DNA of 64,000 bases, taken from positions 186,001 through 250,000 of the forward strand of contig NZ_QLZR01000002.1 in the NCBI RefSeq assembly GCF_003289955.1. Direction: 5' to 3'. Each line of letters opens with the position of its first letter. Within the stretch, counting starts at the first letter, position 1. Positions 55,879-64,000 of the stretch are shown piece after piece. This stretch comes from Planococcus halotolerans. Lineage in GTDB: Bacteria > Bacillota > Bacilli > Bacillales_A > Planococcaceae. The translations under genes were made by a program, and so were the position numbers. The notes under the pieces were generated by a model, which did no database searches, was not told where the DNA came from, and worked only from the letters and a program-made list of their open reading frames with translations.

Positions 55879-57336
55879 ATGAAACTAACTCAACTTATTA
55901 ATGGACTTAAACTCCAAAACAGCATAGAAGAAGATTTATATGACCTGGTTATTCAAGGCTTAGCTGACAGCTCCCAGGAGGTCGAAGAGGGGTTTGTTTT
56001 CATTGCCATAAAAGGCTTCAAGGATGATGGGCACAACCACATCAGCCATGCCATTGAAAAAGGGGCAAATTTGGTTGTCGGTGAACAGCATATTGAAGAT
56101 TTGCCCGTCCCCTACCTGCAAGTCGACAATGCAAGGATTGCACTGGGCATTCTTGCAAAGAATTTTTATGGAAACCCTGCAAGTCGAAAATTGATGATTG
56201 GCATAACCGGCACCAACGGCAAGACGACGACCAGTTATCTGGTGAAACATCTGCTTGAACAAAACGGCATTTCCTGTTCAGTAATGGGCACCATACAAAA
56301 TATCGTCAACGGTTCTTCCATCAAGAGTGCCAACACCACTCCCAGCTCGCTGATTCTCCAAAAATTGCTTGCGTTAAGCAATGACGATGCTGTAGTTATG
56401 GAAGTATCATCACACGGCCTGACGCAGCACCGGATAGAAGGAATCGAATTCGATGTATGCCTGTTCACCAACCTTCACCATGAACACCTTGATTATCATG
56501 GCTCGATGGACAGTTATTTCGAGGCAAAGGCGGTTCTGTTCGATCATTTGAAACCTGATGGGACAGCTATTGTTAATATTGACGATGAATGGGGAGAAAA
56601 ATTGGACCGGGATCTGCTTGAAAAAGGCAAAAATGTCTGCAGTATCGGCCAGCTCAAAAACAGCAGGCTGCGCATCCAGTCGTTTGATATGGAACATTCG
56701 ACCCTTCGCCTCGATGATGCAGAAGAAACATTGATTCAGTCACCCATGGCAGGCATCCACAATCTGTACAACTCGCTGATGGCCTATGCCACTGCCCTAT
56801 CCGTCGGCATCGAAAAAAAGGCCATCCTTTCAACAATTACAAATTTCCCGGGTGTCGAGGGCAGATTTGAAACTTCAAAAACTCAAAGTGGTGCGGTAGT
56901 AATCGTAGATTATGCCCATACCCCCGATGCAGTTTATCATTGCCTCACTACAGCTAAAGAAGCGGGTGCCAATCGGATAACCCACATCTTCGGTTTCCGG
57001 GGTGACCGTGATTCAAGCAAACGGCGGGAAATGATAGAAATCACTTCAAAAATCAGTGACCGTTACATCATCACAACCGACGATTTGAATTCAGTCCCAG
57101 TTGAAGAAATGCGTTCACTTTATTCAGAACTGAATGACCGGTACGGCAATGAAAAAGGGTTTATTCAGATGGACCGCACAAAGGCTATCAAAGATGCGAT
57201 AGACAGCAGTTCAGAAGGCGACTGGGTTGTCATAACCGGCAAGGGCCATGAAAAATACAGCCATCAATTTGAGATTCCGACCGAATCTGATAAAGAAACG
57301 GTAAATTTTATGGTCAAACCTCCAAAAGCTGATTGA
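55879..57336 (+). CDS. MurE-like Mur ligase paralogue with an altered substrate motif
   Basis: An ATP-dependent amide-forming ligase of 485 residues with MurE layout: N-terminal UDP-binding domain (1-95), central ATPase domain with ITGTNGKTTTSYL (about 110-122), SANTTPSS and the carbamylated Lys in YFEAKAVLF, then the C-terminal domain with GRFE, DYAHTPDAV, FGFRGDRDSSKR and GKGHEKY. Where canonical MurE has DNPR (diaminopimelate) or DNPA-like (lysine), this protein has TTDDLNS. It is not in a dcw cluster, has its own terminator and lies alone on the plus strand. It may attach another amino acid or act outside peptidoglycan synthesis. Confidence 0.85.
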   Translation: MKLTQLINGLKLQNSIEEDLYDLVIQGLADSSQEVEEGFVFIAIKGFKDDGHNHISHAIEKGANLVVGEQHIEDLPVPYLQVDNARIALGILAKNFYGNPASRKLMIGITGTNGKTTTSYLVKHLLEQNGISCSVMGTIQNIVNGSSIKSANTTPSSLILQKLLALSNDDAVVMEVSSHGLTQHRIEGIEFDVCLFTNLHHEHLDYHGSMDSYFEAKAVLFDHLKPDGTAIVNIDDEWGEKLDRDLLEKGKNVCSIGQLKNSRLRIQSFDMEHSTLRLDDAEETLIQSPMAGIHNLYNSLMAYATALSVGIEKKAILSTITNFPGVEGRFETSKTQSGAVVIVDYAHTPDAVYHCLTTAKEAGANRITHIFGFRGDRDSSKRREMIEITSKISDRYIITTDDLNSVPVEEMRSLYSELNDRYGNEKGFIQMDRTKAIKDAIDSSSEGDWVVITGKGHEKYSHQFEIPTESDKETVNFMVKPPKAD

Positions 57337-57352
57337 CCGACTATAAATTGTA

Positions 57353-57398
57353 AAAACCGTTGCCGAAAGAGTAAAAACTCTTCCGGCAACGGTTTTCT
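57353..57398. terminator. Shared terminator of the MurE-like gene and guaC
   Basis: AAAACCGTTGCCG and CGGCAACGGTTTT arms plus AGAGT/ACTCT around an AAAA loop, between convergent genes. Confidence 0.9.
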
Positions 57399-57423
57399 TG
57401 TTATAGGCTCTTATTCACAGCGA

Positions 57424-58407
57424 TTAATAAACTTTGTCGCCATTAAATATGGAATTTTTCACGATTACATAATCCACATAGCGGATGGCTTCCAGTTTAT
57501 CGCCGCCAGCATATGAAATCGATGACTGCAGATCCTGCTGCATTTCAGTCAATGTATCCTGCAGCGCTCCTCTGTATTCTACATACATCCGTTTGCCTTC
57601 TACATTTTTCTTCTCGCCTTTTTGGAATTCAGAAGCAGATCCAAAATATTCTTTAAATAACACACCGTCTTTTTCCACGGTTTCTCCAGGTGATTCTTCA
57701 TGTCCTGCAAATAACGAACCAATCATGACCATTGAAGCTCCAAATCGGACAGATTTAGCGATGTCCCCGTGCGTACGGATTCCACCATCGGCAATAATCG
57801 GTTTACTGGCTGCTTTTGAACATAATCTTAATGCCGCCAGCTGCCAGCCGCCCGTTCCGAAGCCGGTTTTAATTTTTGTAATACAGACCTTACCCGGTCC
57901 GATGCCAACTTTCGTGGCGTCTGCTCCGGCATTTTCAAGTTCTCTTACAGCTTCAGGCGTTCCAACATTTCCGGCAATCAGGAAGCTTGCCGGAAGCAAT
58001 TCCTTAATATGCTTAATCATTTTAATGACTGAGTCGGAATGGCCATGAGCCACATCAATTGTAATATATTCCGGGACAAGCCCCTCTTCCGCCAGAAGGT
58101 TGATGAAATCATACTCTTCTTTCTTCACCCCGACGCTTACGGACGCATATAGCCCGCGGTTCTGCATATCTTTGACGAAATCAAGCCGTTGTTCCGGTTT
58201 AAATCTGTGCAGTATATAAAAATAATCATTTTCGGCAAGATATACCGCTATTTTTTCATCTATAATAGTCTGCATGTTGGCAGGTACGACCGGCAACTTA
58301 AAGCTGCGTCCCCCAAATTGCACCGAGGTATCACATTCTGAACGGCTTTCCACTATTGCTTTTGCAGGAACTAACTGAATATCTTCGTAATCGAATACAT
58401 TTTCCAT
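57424..58407 (-). CDS. guaC: GMP reductase
   Basis: NADPH-dependent conversion of GMP to IMP. The 327 residues form an IMPDH-like barrel. Visible are [23 protein letters not shown], the phosphate loop and catalytic Cys in [18 protein letters not shown], and [10 protein letters not shown]. No CBS domain interrupts the barrel, which separates it from IMPDH. The ATG at 58407 lies 6 bases after AGGAGTG. The promoter region has PurR-like half sites. Confidence 0.94.
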   Translation of the reverse strand: MENVFDYEDIQLVPAKAIVESRSECDTSVQFGGRSFKLPVVPANMQTIIDEKIAVYLAENDYFYILHRFKPEQRLDFVKDMQNRGLYASVSVGVKKEEYDFINLLAEEGLVPEYITIDVAHGHSDSVIKMIKHIKELLPASFLIAGNVGTPEAVRELENAGADATKVGIGPGKVCITKIKTGFGTGGWQLAALRLCSKAASKPIIADGGIRTHGDIAKSVRFGASMVMIGSLFAGHEESPGETVEKDGVLFKEYFGSASEFQKGEKKNVEGKRMYVEYRGALQDTLTEMQQDLQSSISYAGGDKLEAIRYVDYVIVKNSIFNGDKVY

Positions 58408-58452
58408 CGTTAACACTCCTATACACGAACGTTTAATTTAAATCCAGTAGTA

Positions 58453-58481
58453 ATCGTACGTTATTTGAACATAGAATGCAA
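58453..58481 (-). promoter_or_regulatory. Putative guaC promoter with PurR-like half sites
   Basis: Minus strand TTGCAT (58481-58476), 17 bases, TACGAT (58458-58453). The -10 lies in AATAACGTACGAT, and about 19 bases downstream ATACACGAACGTT occurs inverted. Each matches the B. subtilis PurBox (AWWWCCGAACWWT) at 10 of 13 positions by my count. Confidence 0.4.
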
Positions 58482-58513
58482 GTGTTCATAGGCGGAAATT
58501 TCCCTTAAAATAT

Positions 58514-58548
58514 AAAATCCCGGATATGCATTCGCATACCGGGATTTT
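58514..58548 (-). terminator. Terminator after the small coiled-coil gene
   Basis: AAAATCCCGG and CCGGGATTTT with inner TATGC/GCATA around an ATTC-type loop. Confidence 0.9.
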
Positions 58549-58555
58549 AAGATTA

Positions 58556-58765
58556 TTAGAACTTACTGCCATGGTCTCCGTGTTTTTCAAGAAGTTCAGC
58601 AAATGACATATTTTTTTCCCGCTGCTTGCGTTCAAAAAGACGTTTCGCTTCTTCTTCTTCCCTGCGTTGCTGTTCTTGGGCCTGCAGGGCTTTTTTTGTA
58701 TCTTTCAATTTTGCCAGCACTTCTTCATTGAACAGACCATTCGCCTGATCATCTTTCTTAGCCAT
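58556..58765 (-). CDS. Small charged coiled-coil protein (YqkE/YqkK, DUF3886-like)
   Basis: A 69-residue soluble protein that is almost wholly a charged helix rich in Glu, Lys, Gln and Arg (about 14-52), followed by the conserved KNMSFAELLEKH ending. This pattern resembles the small DUF3886 proteins YqkE/YqkK, whose genes lie near yqkF/yqkD and fur in B. subtilis. The ATG at 58765 is preferred to one three codons earlier. It follows the thiolase gene by 13 bases. The function is unknown. Confidence 0.7.
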   Translation of the reverse strand: MAKKDDQANGLFNEEVLAKLKDTKKALQAQEQQRREEEEAKRLFERKQREKNMSFAELLEKHGDHGSKF

Positions 58766-58778
58766 TCGAATCAACTCC

Positions 58779-59963
58779 TTACGGGCGTTTGACGATAGTT
58801 GCGACCCCCTGGCCGCCTCCTATGCATAATGTTGCAAGACCTGTTTTTGCATCGCGCTTCTGCATTTCATGCAATAACGTGACGAAAATACGCGTTCCAC
58901 TTGCTCCAATCGGGTGGCCGATAGCAATAGCACCACCGTTGACATTCAAAATATCATGATTGAATTTCAGTTCACGGTCAACTGCGATGGATTGTGCAGC
59001 AAAAGCTTCATTTGCTTCGATCAATTCGATATCTTCAAGTGACATAGCCGCTTTTGCCAGAGCATTTTTTACAGCCTGAACCGGACCAATCCCCATTACT
59101 GCCGGATCCACTCCTGCGTTTCCATTTGCAGCAATTGTTGCAAGGACCGTCAATCCCAGTTCCTCAGCCTTCGCTTTTGTCATAACGACAACTGCAGCTG
59201 CTCCATCATTGATGCCGGACGCATTGCCTGCAGTTACACTGCCATCCTTTTTAAAGGCTGGACGTAACTTGCCCAATTTTTCTTCTGTTGAAGAAGCTTT
59301 GATGTATTCATCTTCAGCGAAAATGATTGGATCCCCTTTGCGCTGTGGGATTTCCACCGGAACAATTTCTTCATGGAATTTTCCTGCTTCCACTGCTGCT
59401 GCAGCTCTCGCCTGTGAACGTGCAGCGAATTTATCCTGTTCTTCCCTCGAAATTCCATACCTGTCACAGAGGTTTTCAGCCGTGTTGCCCATATGGTAAT
59501 CATTGAAAGCACACGTCAACCCATCTGATACCATACTGTCGACTACTTTCTGGTCGCCCATACGGAAGCCGCCGCGTGCATTTTCCAGAAGATATGGTGC
59601 ACGGCTCATATTTTCCATCCCGCCGGCCACAACAATTTCCGCGTCTCCAGCAAAAATTGCCTGATACGCCAAATGAATCGATTTTAGACCTGAACCACAA
59701 ACCTTATTAATAGTCATCGACGGAACAGTTTCAGGCAATCCGGCACCCATTGCTGCCTGGCGTGCGGGATTTTGGCCCAGCCCCGCTTGCAGCACATTGC
59801 CCATGATCACTTCTGATACTTGAGCAGGCTCAATTCCTGCGCGCTTTACAGCTTCCTTTATGACAATTGCACCCAACTCAGTGGCTGGTACATCCTTTAA
59901 ACTTCCTTGGAATGACCCAACTGCTGTGCGGACTGCACTTACGATAACGATTTCCTGTGACAT
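58779..59963 (-). CDS. Acetyl-CoA C-acetyltransferase (thiolase)
   Basis: Joins two acetyl-CoA or cleaves acetoacetyl-CoA. The 394 residues contain all thiolase signatures: the acyl-enzyme Cys in [14 protein letters not shown] (about residue 88), the [19 protein letters not shown] block, in parts, and the second catalytic Cys in LCIGGGQG. It is divergent from an HMG-CoA lyase gene, whose product acetoacetate/acetyl-CoA connects to this enzyme. A mevalonate-pathway or butanoate role cannot be separated from sequence alone. Confidence 0.92.
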   Translation of the reverse strand: MSQEIVIVSAVRTAVGSFQGSLKDVPATELGAIVIKEAVKRAGIEPAQVSEVIMGNVLQAGLGQNPARQAAMGAGLPETVPSMTINKVCGSGLKSIHLAYQAIFAGDAEIVVAGGMENMSRAPYLLENARGGFRMGDQKVVDSMVSDGLTCAFNDYHMGNTAENLCDRYGISREEQDKFAARSQARAAAAVEAGKFHEEIVPVEIPQRKGDPIIFAEDEYIKASSTEEKLGKLRPAFKKDGSVTAGNASGINDGAAAVVVMTKAKAEELGLTVLATIAANGNAGVDPAVMGIGPVQAVKNALAKAAMSLEDIELIEANEAFAAQSIAVDRELKFNHDILNVNGGAIAIGHPIGASGTRIFVTLLHEMQKRDAKTGLATLCIGGGQGVATIVKRP

Positions 59964-60043
59964 TTTCCTTTTCCCCCTTGTTTGATTGAAACTGGTTGCT
60001 CTTTTATCCCCCGCATAGATACAATGGAATCAGGGGGGATACT

Positions 60044-60943
60044 ATGTTAAGTTTACCAAAAAAAGTAACGATAATCGAGGTCGGACCGCGTGATGGCCTG
60101 CAAAATGAAAAGCAGTTAGTTGCAACTGAAGATAAATTACAATTTATTGAAGGGCTTCAGCAAGCCGGAGTGGAAGAAATGGAATTGACTTCTTTTGTGT
60201 CACCGAAATGGGTACCGCAAATGGCGGATTCAAAAGAAATCGTGGCTGGCACCAAGAAGGTCGGCCGTCAGTTCGTACTGACACCCAATGAACGCGGGAT
60301 CAACTCGGCCCGTGAAGCCGGAGCCGATGCACTTGCGGTTTTCGTCGGCGTATCCGATTCTTTCAATAAAAAAAATATCAATAAATCTACAGCAGAAAGC
60401 ATGGAAACTTTAAAACCGCTGATCCAGAAATTAAAAGAAGACGGTGTCTTCGTCCGGGCCTGTATTTCAACAGCATTTTATTGTCCATTTGAGGGCGCAG
60501 TCAAACCGGAAGATACCATCCGCCTATGCCGTCAATTCGTCGATTGGGGTGTCGCTGAATTGAGTGTCGCTGACACGATCGGCATGGCAAATCCTGCCGA
60601 AAGCTATGGATTGTTCCAACAATTGAAAGAAGCATTTCCTGATACATTGATTACTGCCCATTTCCATGACACCAGAAAAATGGCTTTGGCAAATATTTTT
60701 GCCGCTTTGCAGGCAGGCGTCGACCGCTTTGATACATCTGCAGGCGGCCTCGGAGGCTGTCCTTTTGCACCAGGTGCAACCGGCAATGTTGCCACAGAAG
60801 ATGTCGTCAATATGCTGCACCGGATGGATATAAAAACCGGAATAGACTTGGACCTATTGGCTAAAGCTATTGAAAAAATTGAATCCCATGTGTCAAATCC
60901 TATAAATACGGGAATATACACTCTATACAAAAACCGATCCTAA
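60044..60943 (+). CDS. mvaB: Hydroxymethylglutaryl-CoA lyase
   Basis: Cleaves HMG-CoA to acetyl-CoA and acetoacetate, the end of leucine breakdown (YngG in B. subtilis). The 299 residues form a TIM barrel with EVGPRDGLQNE near the start (metal-binding Asp), STAFYCPFEG, ADTIGMA, AHFHDTRKMAL (metal His) and the catalytic-loop Cys in GLGGCPFAPGATGN. The ATG at 60044 has AGGGGGG upstream; the frame opens 16 codons earlier without a ribosome site. No other leucine-degradation gene is next to it. Confidence 0.94.
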   Translation: MLSLPKKVTIIEVGPRDGLQNEKQLVATEDKLQFIEGLQQAGVEEMELTSFVSPKWVPQMADSKEIVAGTKKVGRQFVLTPNERGINSAREAGADALAVFVGVSDSFNKKNINKSTAESMETLKPLIQKLKEDGVFVRACISTAFYCPFEGAVKPEDTIRLCRQFVDWGVAELSVADTIGMANPAESYGLFQQLKEAFPDTLITAHFHDTRKMALANIFAALQAGVDRFDTSAGGLGGCPFAPGATGNVATEDVVNMLHRMDIKTGIDLDLLAKAIEKIESHVSNPINTGIYTLYKNRS

Positions 60944-60956
60944 AGGAGCATGGGCT

Positions 60957-61925
60957 ATGAGAAAACGTATTTTCCAGGTATCAGCTGCAATTTCAAGCAC
61001 ATGTACAATACTGGCGACTGTTGCCGGCATTCTGGCCAGCAATCGGCTTATGTATGTAAAGAAAAAAGATGAGGAGCTGATTCTGGAACGTGAAACCTCT
61101 GCCAAACGCTACGACGAAGTTTGGTATGCCAATGTAAAAAAAGAAGAACGTCAAATAGAATCAGAAAACGGCTATAATGTGCATGCAATATTCCTGGAGC
61201 CTCATGACACGGATAAATATGTCGTCATCTGCCACGGCGTCACTGAAACAAAGGTCAATTCATTCAAATATGCCCGCATGTTTGAAGAGCTGGGTTTTAA
61301 CTCAGTTGTTTACGACCACCGGCGCCATGGGGGTTCTGGGGGCAAAACGACCAGTTTCGGACATTACGAGAAATTTGATCTGAAAGCGGTAGTTGACATG
61401 CTGAAAGAACATGCCGGACCCGATTTGGTCTTTGGCATCCACGGGGAATCCATGGGGGCAGCCACAACGCTTCTATATGCGGGAATGCGGGACGATGCCG
61501 CCTTTTACATTTCGGATTGCGGCTATTCCGACATATCTGAACAGATTCTGCACGTAATGCAAACCACAACACCTCTAAAAACGCCGATAACATTGAAACT
61601 TGCCGCTTTCTTCATGAAGTTGCGCGACGGTTATCACATCAGTACCGTCACACCTCGCGAAGCTGTGAAACAGATCGAAAAACCTGTACTTTTCATCCAT
61701 AGTTTGCCGGATGATTTTGTGCTTCCCGAAATGAGCATCGAGATGCACAGCCTAAAAGAAGGCCCGAAAGCACTGAAGCTATTCGAAAAAGGCGGACATG
61801 CGCAATCGTTCAATGAAAACCCATTGGAATACAAAGAAGCTGTTTCCACGTTTTTGATGGAACAAGGCATTTTCCCTGCTGGACAAGCACCGGAAAACGC
61901 TGTTCCTGCCACTTCTGATTGCTAG
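60957..61925 (+). CDS. yqkD: Membrane-anchored alpha/beta hydrolase YqkD
   Basis: A 322-residue alpha/beta hydrolase with an N-terminal signal anchor (about 8-32). The oxyanion region is VVICHGVTETKVNS, the nucleophile elbow GIHGESMGA, the acid in HSLPDDFVLP and the His in KGGHAQSFNENP. YDHRRHGGSGGKTTSFG is the conserved block of YqkD/BAAT-like serine hydrolases. It is 13 bases after mvaB and may be co-transcribed. The substrate is unknown. Confidence 0.88.
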   Translation: MRKRIFQVSAAISSTCTILATVAGILASNRLMYVKKKDEELILERETSAKRYDEVWYANVKKEERQIESENGYNVHAIFLEPHDTDKYVVICHGVTETKVNSFKYARMFEELGFNSVVYDHRRHGGSGGKTTSFGHYEKFDLKAVVDMLKEHAGPDLVFGIHGESMGAATTLLYAGMRDDAAFYISDCGYSDISEQILHVMQTTTPLKTPITLKLAAFFMKLRDGYHISTVTPREAVKQIEKPVLFIHSLPDDFVLPEMSIEMHSLKEGPKALKLFEKGGHAQSFNENPLEYKEAVSTFLMEQGIFPAGQAPENAVPATSDC

Positions 61926-62017
61926 CCGGGTAAAAAATGATTGTTTCTAAATACATTGCAGTTTATTTACACAAGCTTAAGTAGACATAATATAATTATC
62001 CGTCATTTTTATATAAT

Positions 62018-62046
62018 AAAAAAAGCACTCAGCTGAGTGCTTTTTA
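62018..62046. terminator. Terminator at the yneF end
   Basis: AAAAAGCACTCA-GC-TGAGTGCTTTTT, a near-perfect palindrome touching the yneF stop; useful to both yqkD and yneF. Confidence 0.88.
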
Positions 62047-62286
62047 TTTTTTAGCCGGTTTCCCAGGCTTAGTAGACGCTTTATTCATTTGAGCCATCAT
62101 TTGATTGATTTTCTTCTGAGATGGTTTTTGTCCCATTTGCATCATCATGATGCGGAGCATTTCTTCGTTAATCGGTGGATTGTCTTGCAAATACTTCATC
62201 ATGTAACGGCGTGCGATGAAGAACCCAAGCGCAACACCTGCGAGCAAAGCGAAAATCACGATTACGATCCAGATCCATGTATCCAA
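62044..62286 (-). CDS. yneF: UPF0154 small membrane protein YneF
   Basis: An 80-residue protein with one N-terminal helix (about 4-25) and the family block [14 protein letters not shown], then [22 protein letters not shown] place the start at the TTG at 62286, 7 bases after GGGAGG; the frame extends 15 codons upstream without support. It follows tkt by about 125 bases; sirA (yneE), which separates them in B. subtilis, is absent. The function is unknown. Confidence 0.85.
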   Translation of the reverse strand: MDTWIWIVIVIFALLAGVALGFFIARRYMMKYLQDNPPINEEMLRIMMMQMGQKPSQKKINQMMAQMNKASTKPGKPAKK

Positions 62287-62375
62287 ATTTATTACCTCCC
62301 TCGTGTTGCTTAAATATAATAGTGCACCCAAAAAATTATACTATAAAACAAGCTGACTGACCATAACAAGAAAAA

Positions 62376-62404
62376 AAGAAAAGCGGGAGCAAATTCGCTC
62401 CCGC
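62376..62404 (-). terminator. Terminator of tkt
   Basis: GCGGGAGC / GCTCCCGC stem with a 6-base loop followed by TTTTC on the minus strand. Confidence 0.9.
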
Positions 62405-62410
62405 AACAGA

Positions 62411-64000
62411 TTATTCATTAATCAATTTTTTAACTTTAGCCACTACATTTTCAGGAGTGAATCCAAACTCTTCCATTATGCGTTGCCCCGGTGCGCTTGC
62501 TCCAAAACGATCAATCGCAAGAACATCTCCTTCGTCTCCAGTGTAACGGTCCCATCCGAAAGATGAGCCCATTTCAATGGCAAGGCGTTTCTTGACAGTC
62601 GAAGGAATAACAGATTGTTTGTATTCCTTATCCTGTTTTTCGAAACGGTCCCAAGAAGGCATGGAAACAACCGAAACTGAAATTCCTTCTTCAGCCAATT
62701 GTTTTTGCGCTTCCACAGCAAGGCTTACTTCAGAACCTGTAGCAAGCAATAGTGCCTGTGGGTTGTCAGCAGCTGAAACGACATAAGCCCCTTTTTCAAC
62801 GCCGGATTCCGATAATTCAGCCGTTTGCTCGAGCACTGGCAGATCCTGGCGTGAAAGAACCAGCAAAGTAGGATGGGATTTGGCTTCAAGAGCCAATTTC
62901 CAAGCTTGCTTTGTTTCATTGGCATCTGCAGGACGAATTACGTTCAAGTTAGGCATTGCGCGAAGTGATGCAAGTTGTTCAACAGGTTCGTGAGTTGGAC
63001 CATCTTCACCTACCGCAACGCTATCATGAGTGAATACGTATGTTACCGGCAAGCCCATCAATGCAGCTAAACGGATTGCAGGTCGCACGTAATCACTGAA
63101 TACGAAGAATGTACCGCCAAAGACATGCAATCCACCATGAAGCGCCATACCATTCAATGCTGTACCCATTGCAAATTCACGGACGCCAAACCAGATATTT
63201 CGGCCTAATGGGTTTTCCGCATCAAAGTCGCCGCCGCCTTTGATGTTAGTTTTATTCGATCCTGCCAAATCTGCGCTTCCTCCAAAGAAAGAAGGAACTG
63301 TTTTGGCAATCGCGTTGACCATATCACCTGATGAAGCACGTGTAGCCTGTTTCTTGCCGACTTCATACTCAGGGAATTCTGCATCGAAGTTTTCTGGAAG
63401 GTCTCCTCTGATTGCAGCTTTCAATTGATCTGCCAATTCTGGGTGTTCCCTTTCATACTGCTCGAACAGTTTATTCCATTCTGCTTCCGCTTTGCCGCCA
63501 AGTTCATCTGTAGCTTTTTCGAATGTTTCATAAACTTCATCCGGCACATGGAAATCCTGGTCAAATGTCCACTCGTAATATTCCTTTACAAGTTTCATTT
63601 CGTCTTCACCAAGCGGTGCGCCGTGTACGTCCGCTTTACCGGATTTGTTAGGTGCGCCGTATCCGATGACAGTTTTGACTTCGATTAAAGTCGGTTTGTC
63701 GGAAGATTGTTTTGCATCTGCAATTTTAGCAGACAAATCATCCAGTTCATTGCCGTCATCTACACGAAGATAATTCCAGCCGTATGATTCAAAACGCTTG
63801 CGGATATCTTCAGAAAAACTCATGCTGAGATCGCCATCGAGTGAAATGTCGTTGCTGTCGTAAAGAACGACTAATTTATTGAGCTTCAAGTGGCCCGCAA
63901 GTGAAATCGCTTCACCCGCAACGCCTTCCATCAAATCTCCGTCTCCGCATAAAGCGAATGTATGATGATCGACAACATTCATCTCGCCTTTATTGTAAGT
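62411..64000 (-). CDS. tkt: Transketolase, C-terminal four fifths (cut by window edge)
   Basis: TPP-dependent enzyme of the pentose phosphate pathway. The frame is open to base 64000 and about 130 N-terminal residues lie outside the window. Seen here are the TPP motif CGDGDLMEG with YDSNDISLDGD, the central FGVREFAMGTALNGMALHGG, FTHDSVAVGEDGPTHEPVEQ (split here for clarity), and the C-terminal domain with SMPSWDRFE and GASAPGQ. It ends with a strong terminator. Confidence 0.96.
   Translation of the reverse strand, partial: TYNKGEMNVVDHHTFALCGDGDLMEGVAGEAISLAGHLKLNKLVVLYDSNDISLDGDLSMSFSEDIRKRFESYGWNYLRVDDGNELDDLSAKIADAKQSSDKPTLIEVKTVIGYGAPNKSGKADVHGAPLGEDEMKLVKEYYEWTFDQDFHVPDEVYETFEKATDELGGKAEAEWNKLFEQYEREHPELADQLKAAIRGDLPENFDAEFPEYEVGKKQATRASSGDMVNAIAKTVPSFFGGSADLAGSNKTNIKGGGDFDAENPLGRNIWFGVREFAMGTALNGMALHGGLHVFGGTFFVFSDYVRPAIRLAALMGLPVTYVFTHDSVAVGEDGPTHEPVEQLASLRAMPNLNVIRPADANETKQAWKLALEAKSHPTLLVLSRQDLPVLEQTAELSESGVEKGAYVVSAADNPQALLLATGSEVSLAVEAQKQLAEEGISVSVVSMPSWDRFEKQDKEYKQSVIPSTVKKRLAIEMGSSFGWDRYTGDEGDVLAIDRFGASAPGQRIMEEFGFTPENVVAKVKKLINE

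Overview
The window is a chromosomal stretch of a low-to-mid GC Gram-positive bacterium. Gene content and order closely follow the Bacillus subtilis segment that runs from cca/dapB past aro, hbs, cmk, recQ, res, scp and lysA to fur and nudF. Several features argue for a non-sporulating member of the Planococcaceae (a Planococcus/Planomicrobium-like organism). The housekeeping order is conserved, but at least six sites where B. subtilis carries sporulation or germination genes are closed up. The taxon is an inference from synteny and protein similarity by eye, not from a database search. No rRNA, tRNA, CRISPR array, prophage or intact insertion sequence is visible.

Layout. 1-3019 (minus): ypjD-dapB-mgsA-bshA-cca, covering nucleotide clean-up, lysine synthesis, the methylglyoxal bypass, bacillithiol and tRNA CCA addition. 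3126-5416: a YitT-family membrane protein, a zinc metallopeptidase and YpjA. 5478-7498: the menaquinol:cytochrome c reductase operon qcrABC. 7647-9926: ypiABF. 10011-15034: an aromatic amino acid operon aroC-aroB-aroH-tyrA-aroA without the trp genes. 15416-19347: ndk and the menaquinone side-chain genes hepS-menG-hepT, then mtrB (TRAP) and folE. 19565-20170: a tandem array of structured repeats. 20239-27743: hup, yphF, yphE, gpsA, der, fni, ypfD, plsC, cmk. 28070-35645: prsW, asparaginase, ypdA, ypbG, a CBS-ACT protein, ypbE, recQ-ypbB. 35753-36962: ferredoxin, and RibU under an FMN riboswitch. 37047-44961: sigX-rsiX and the resABC / resDE blocks for cytochrome c maturation and respiratory control. 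45051-48080: rluB, scpAB, ypuF, ribT. 48402-52394: lysA with a coupled 34-residue membrane peptide, then deoB-pdp. 52463-54599: xerD, fur (with a PerR-type box) and nudF. 54681-64000: yqkF, a divergent MurE-like ligase, guaC, a small coiled-coil protein, thiolase, HMG-CoA lyase, yqkD, yneF and a partial transketolase.

Several genes work together. qcrABC, resABC, resDE and hepS-menG-hepT supply the menaquinone/cytochrome c respiratory chain. bshA and ypdA belong to bacillithiol metabolism. dapB and lysA are steps of lysine/diaminopimelate synthesis. deoB and pdp salvage nucleosides.

The least explained part is a family of non-coding repeats at about 15.3, 19.6-20.2, 27.8-28.0 and 48.1-48.4 kb. 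Each unit can fold into a long hairpin, and the arms differ between copies but stay complementary (compensatory changes). Three of the four clusters sit exactly where genes are missing relative to B. subtilis. Other points worth attention are a stand-alone MurE paralogue that lacks the DNPR selectivity motif, a small-ORF peptide coupled to lysA, and an exact PerR box upstream of fur.
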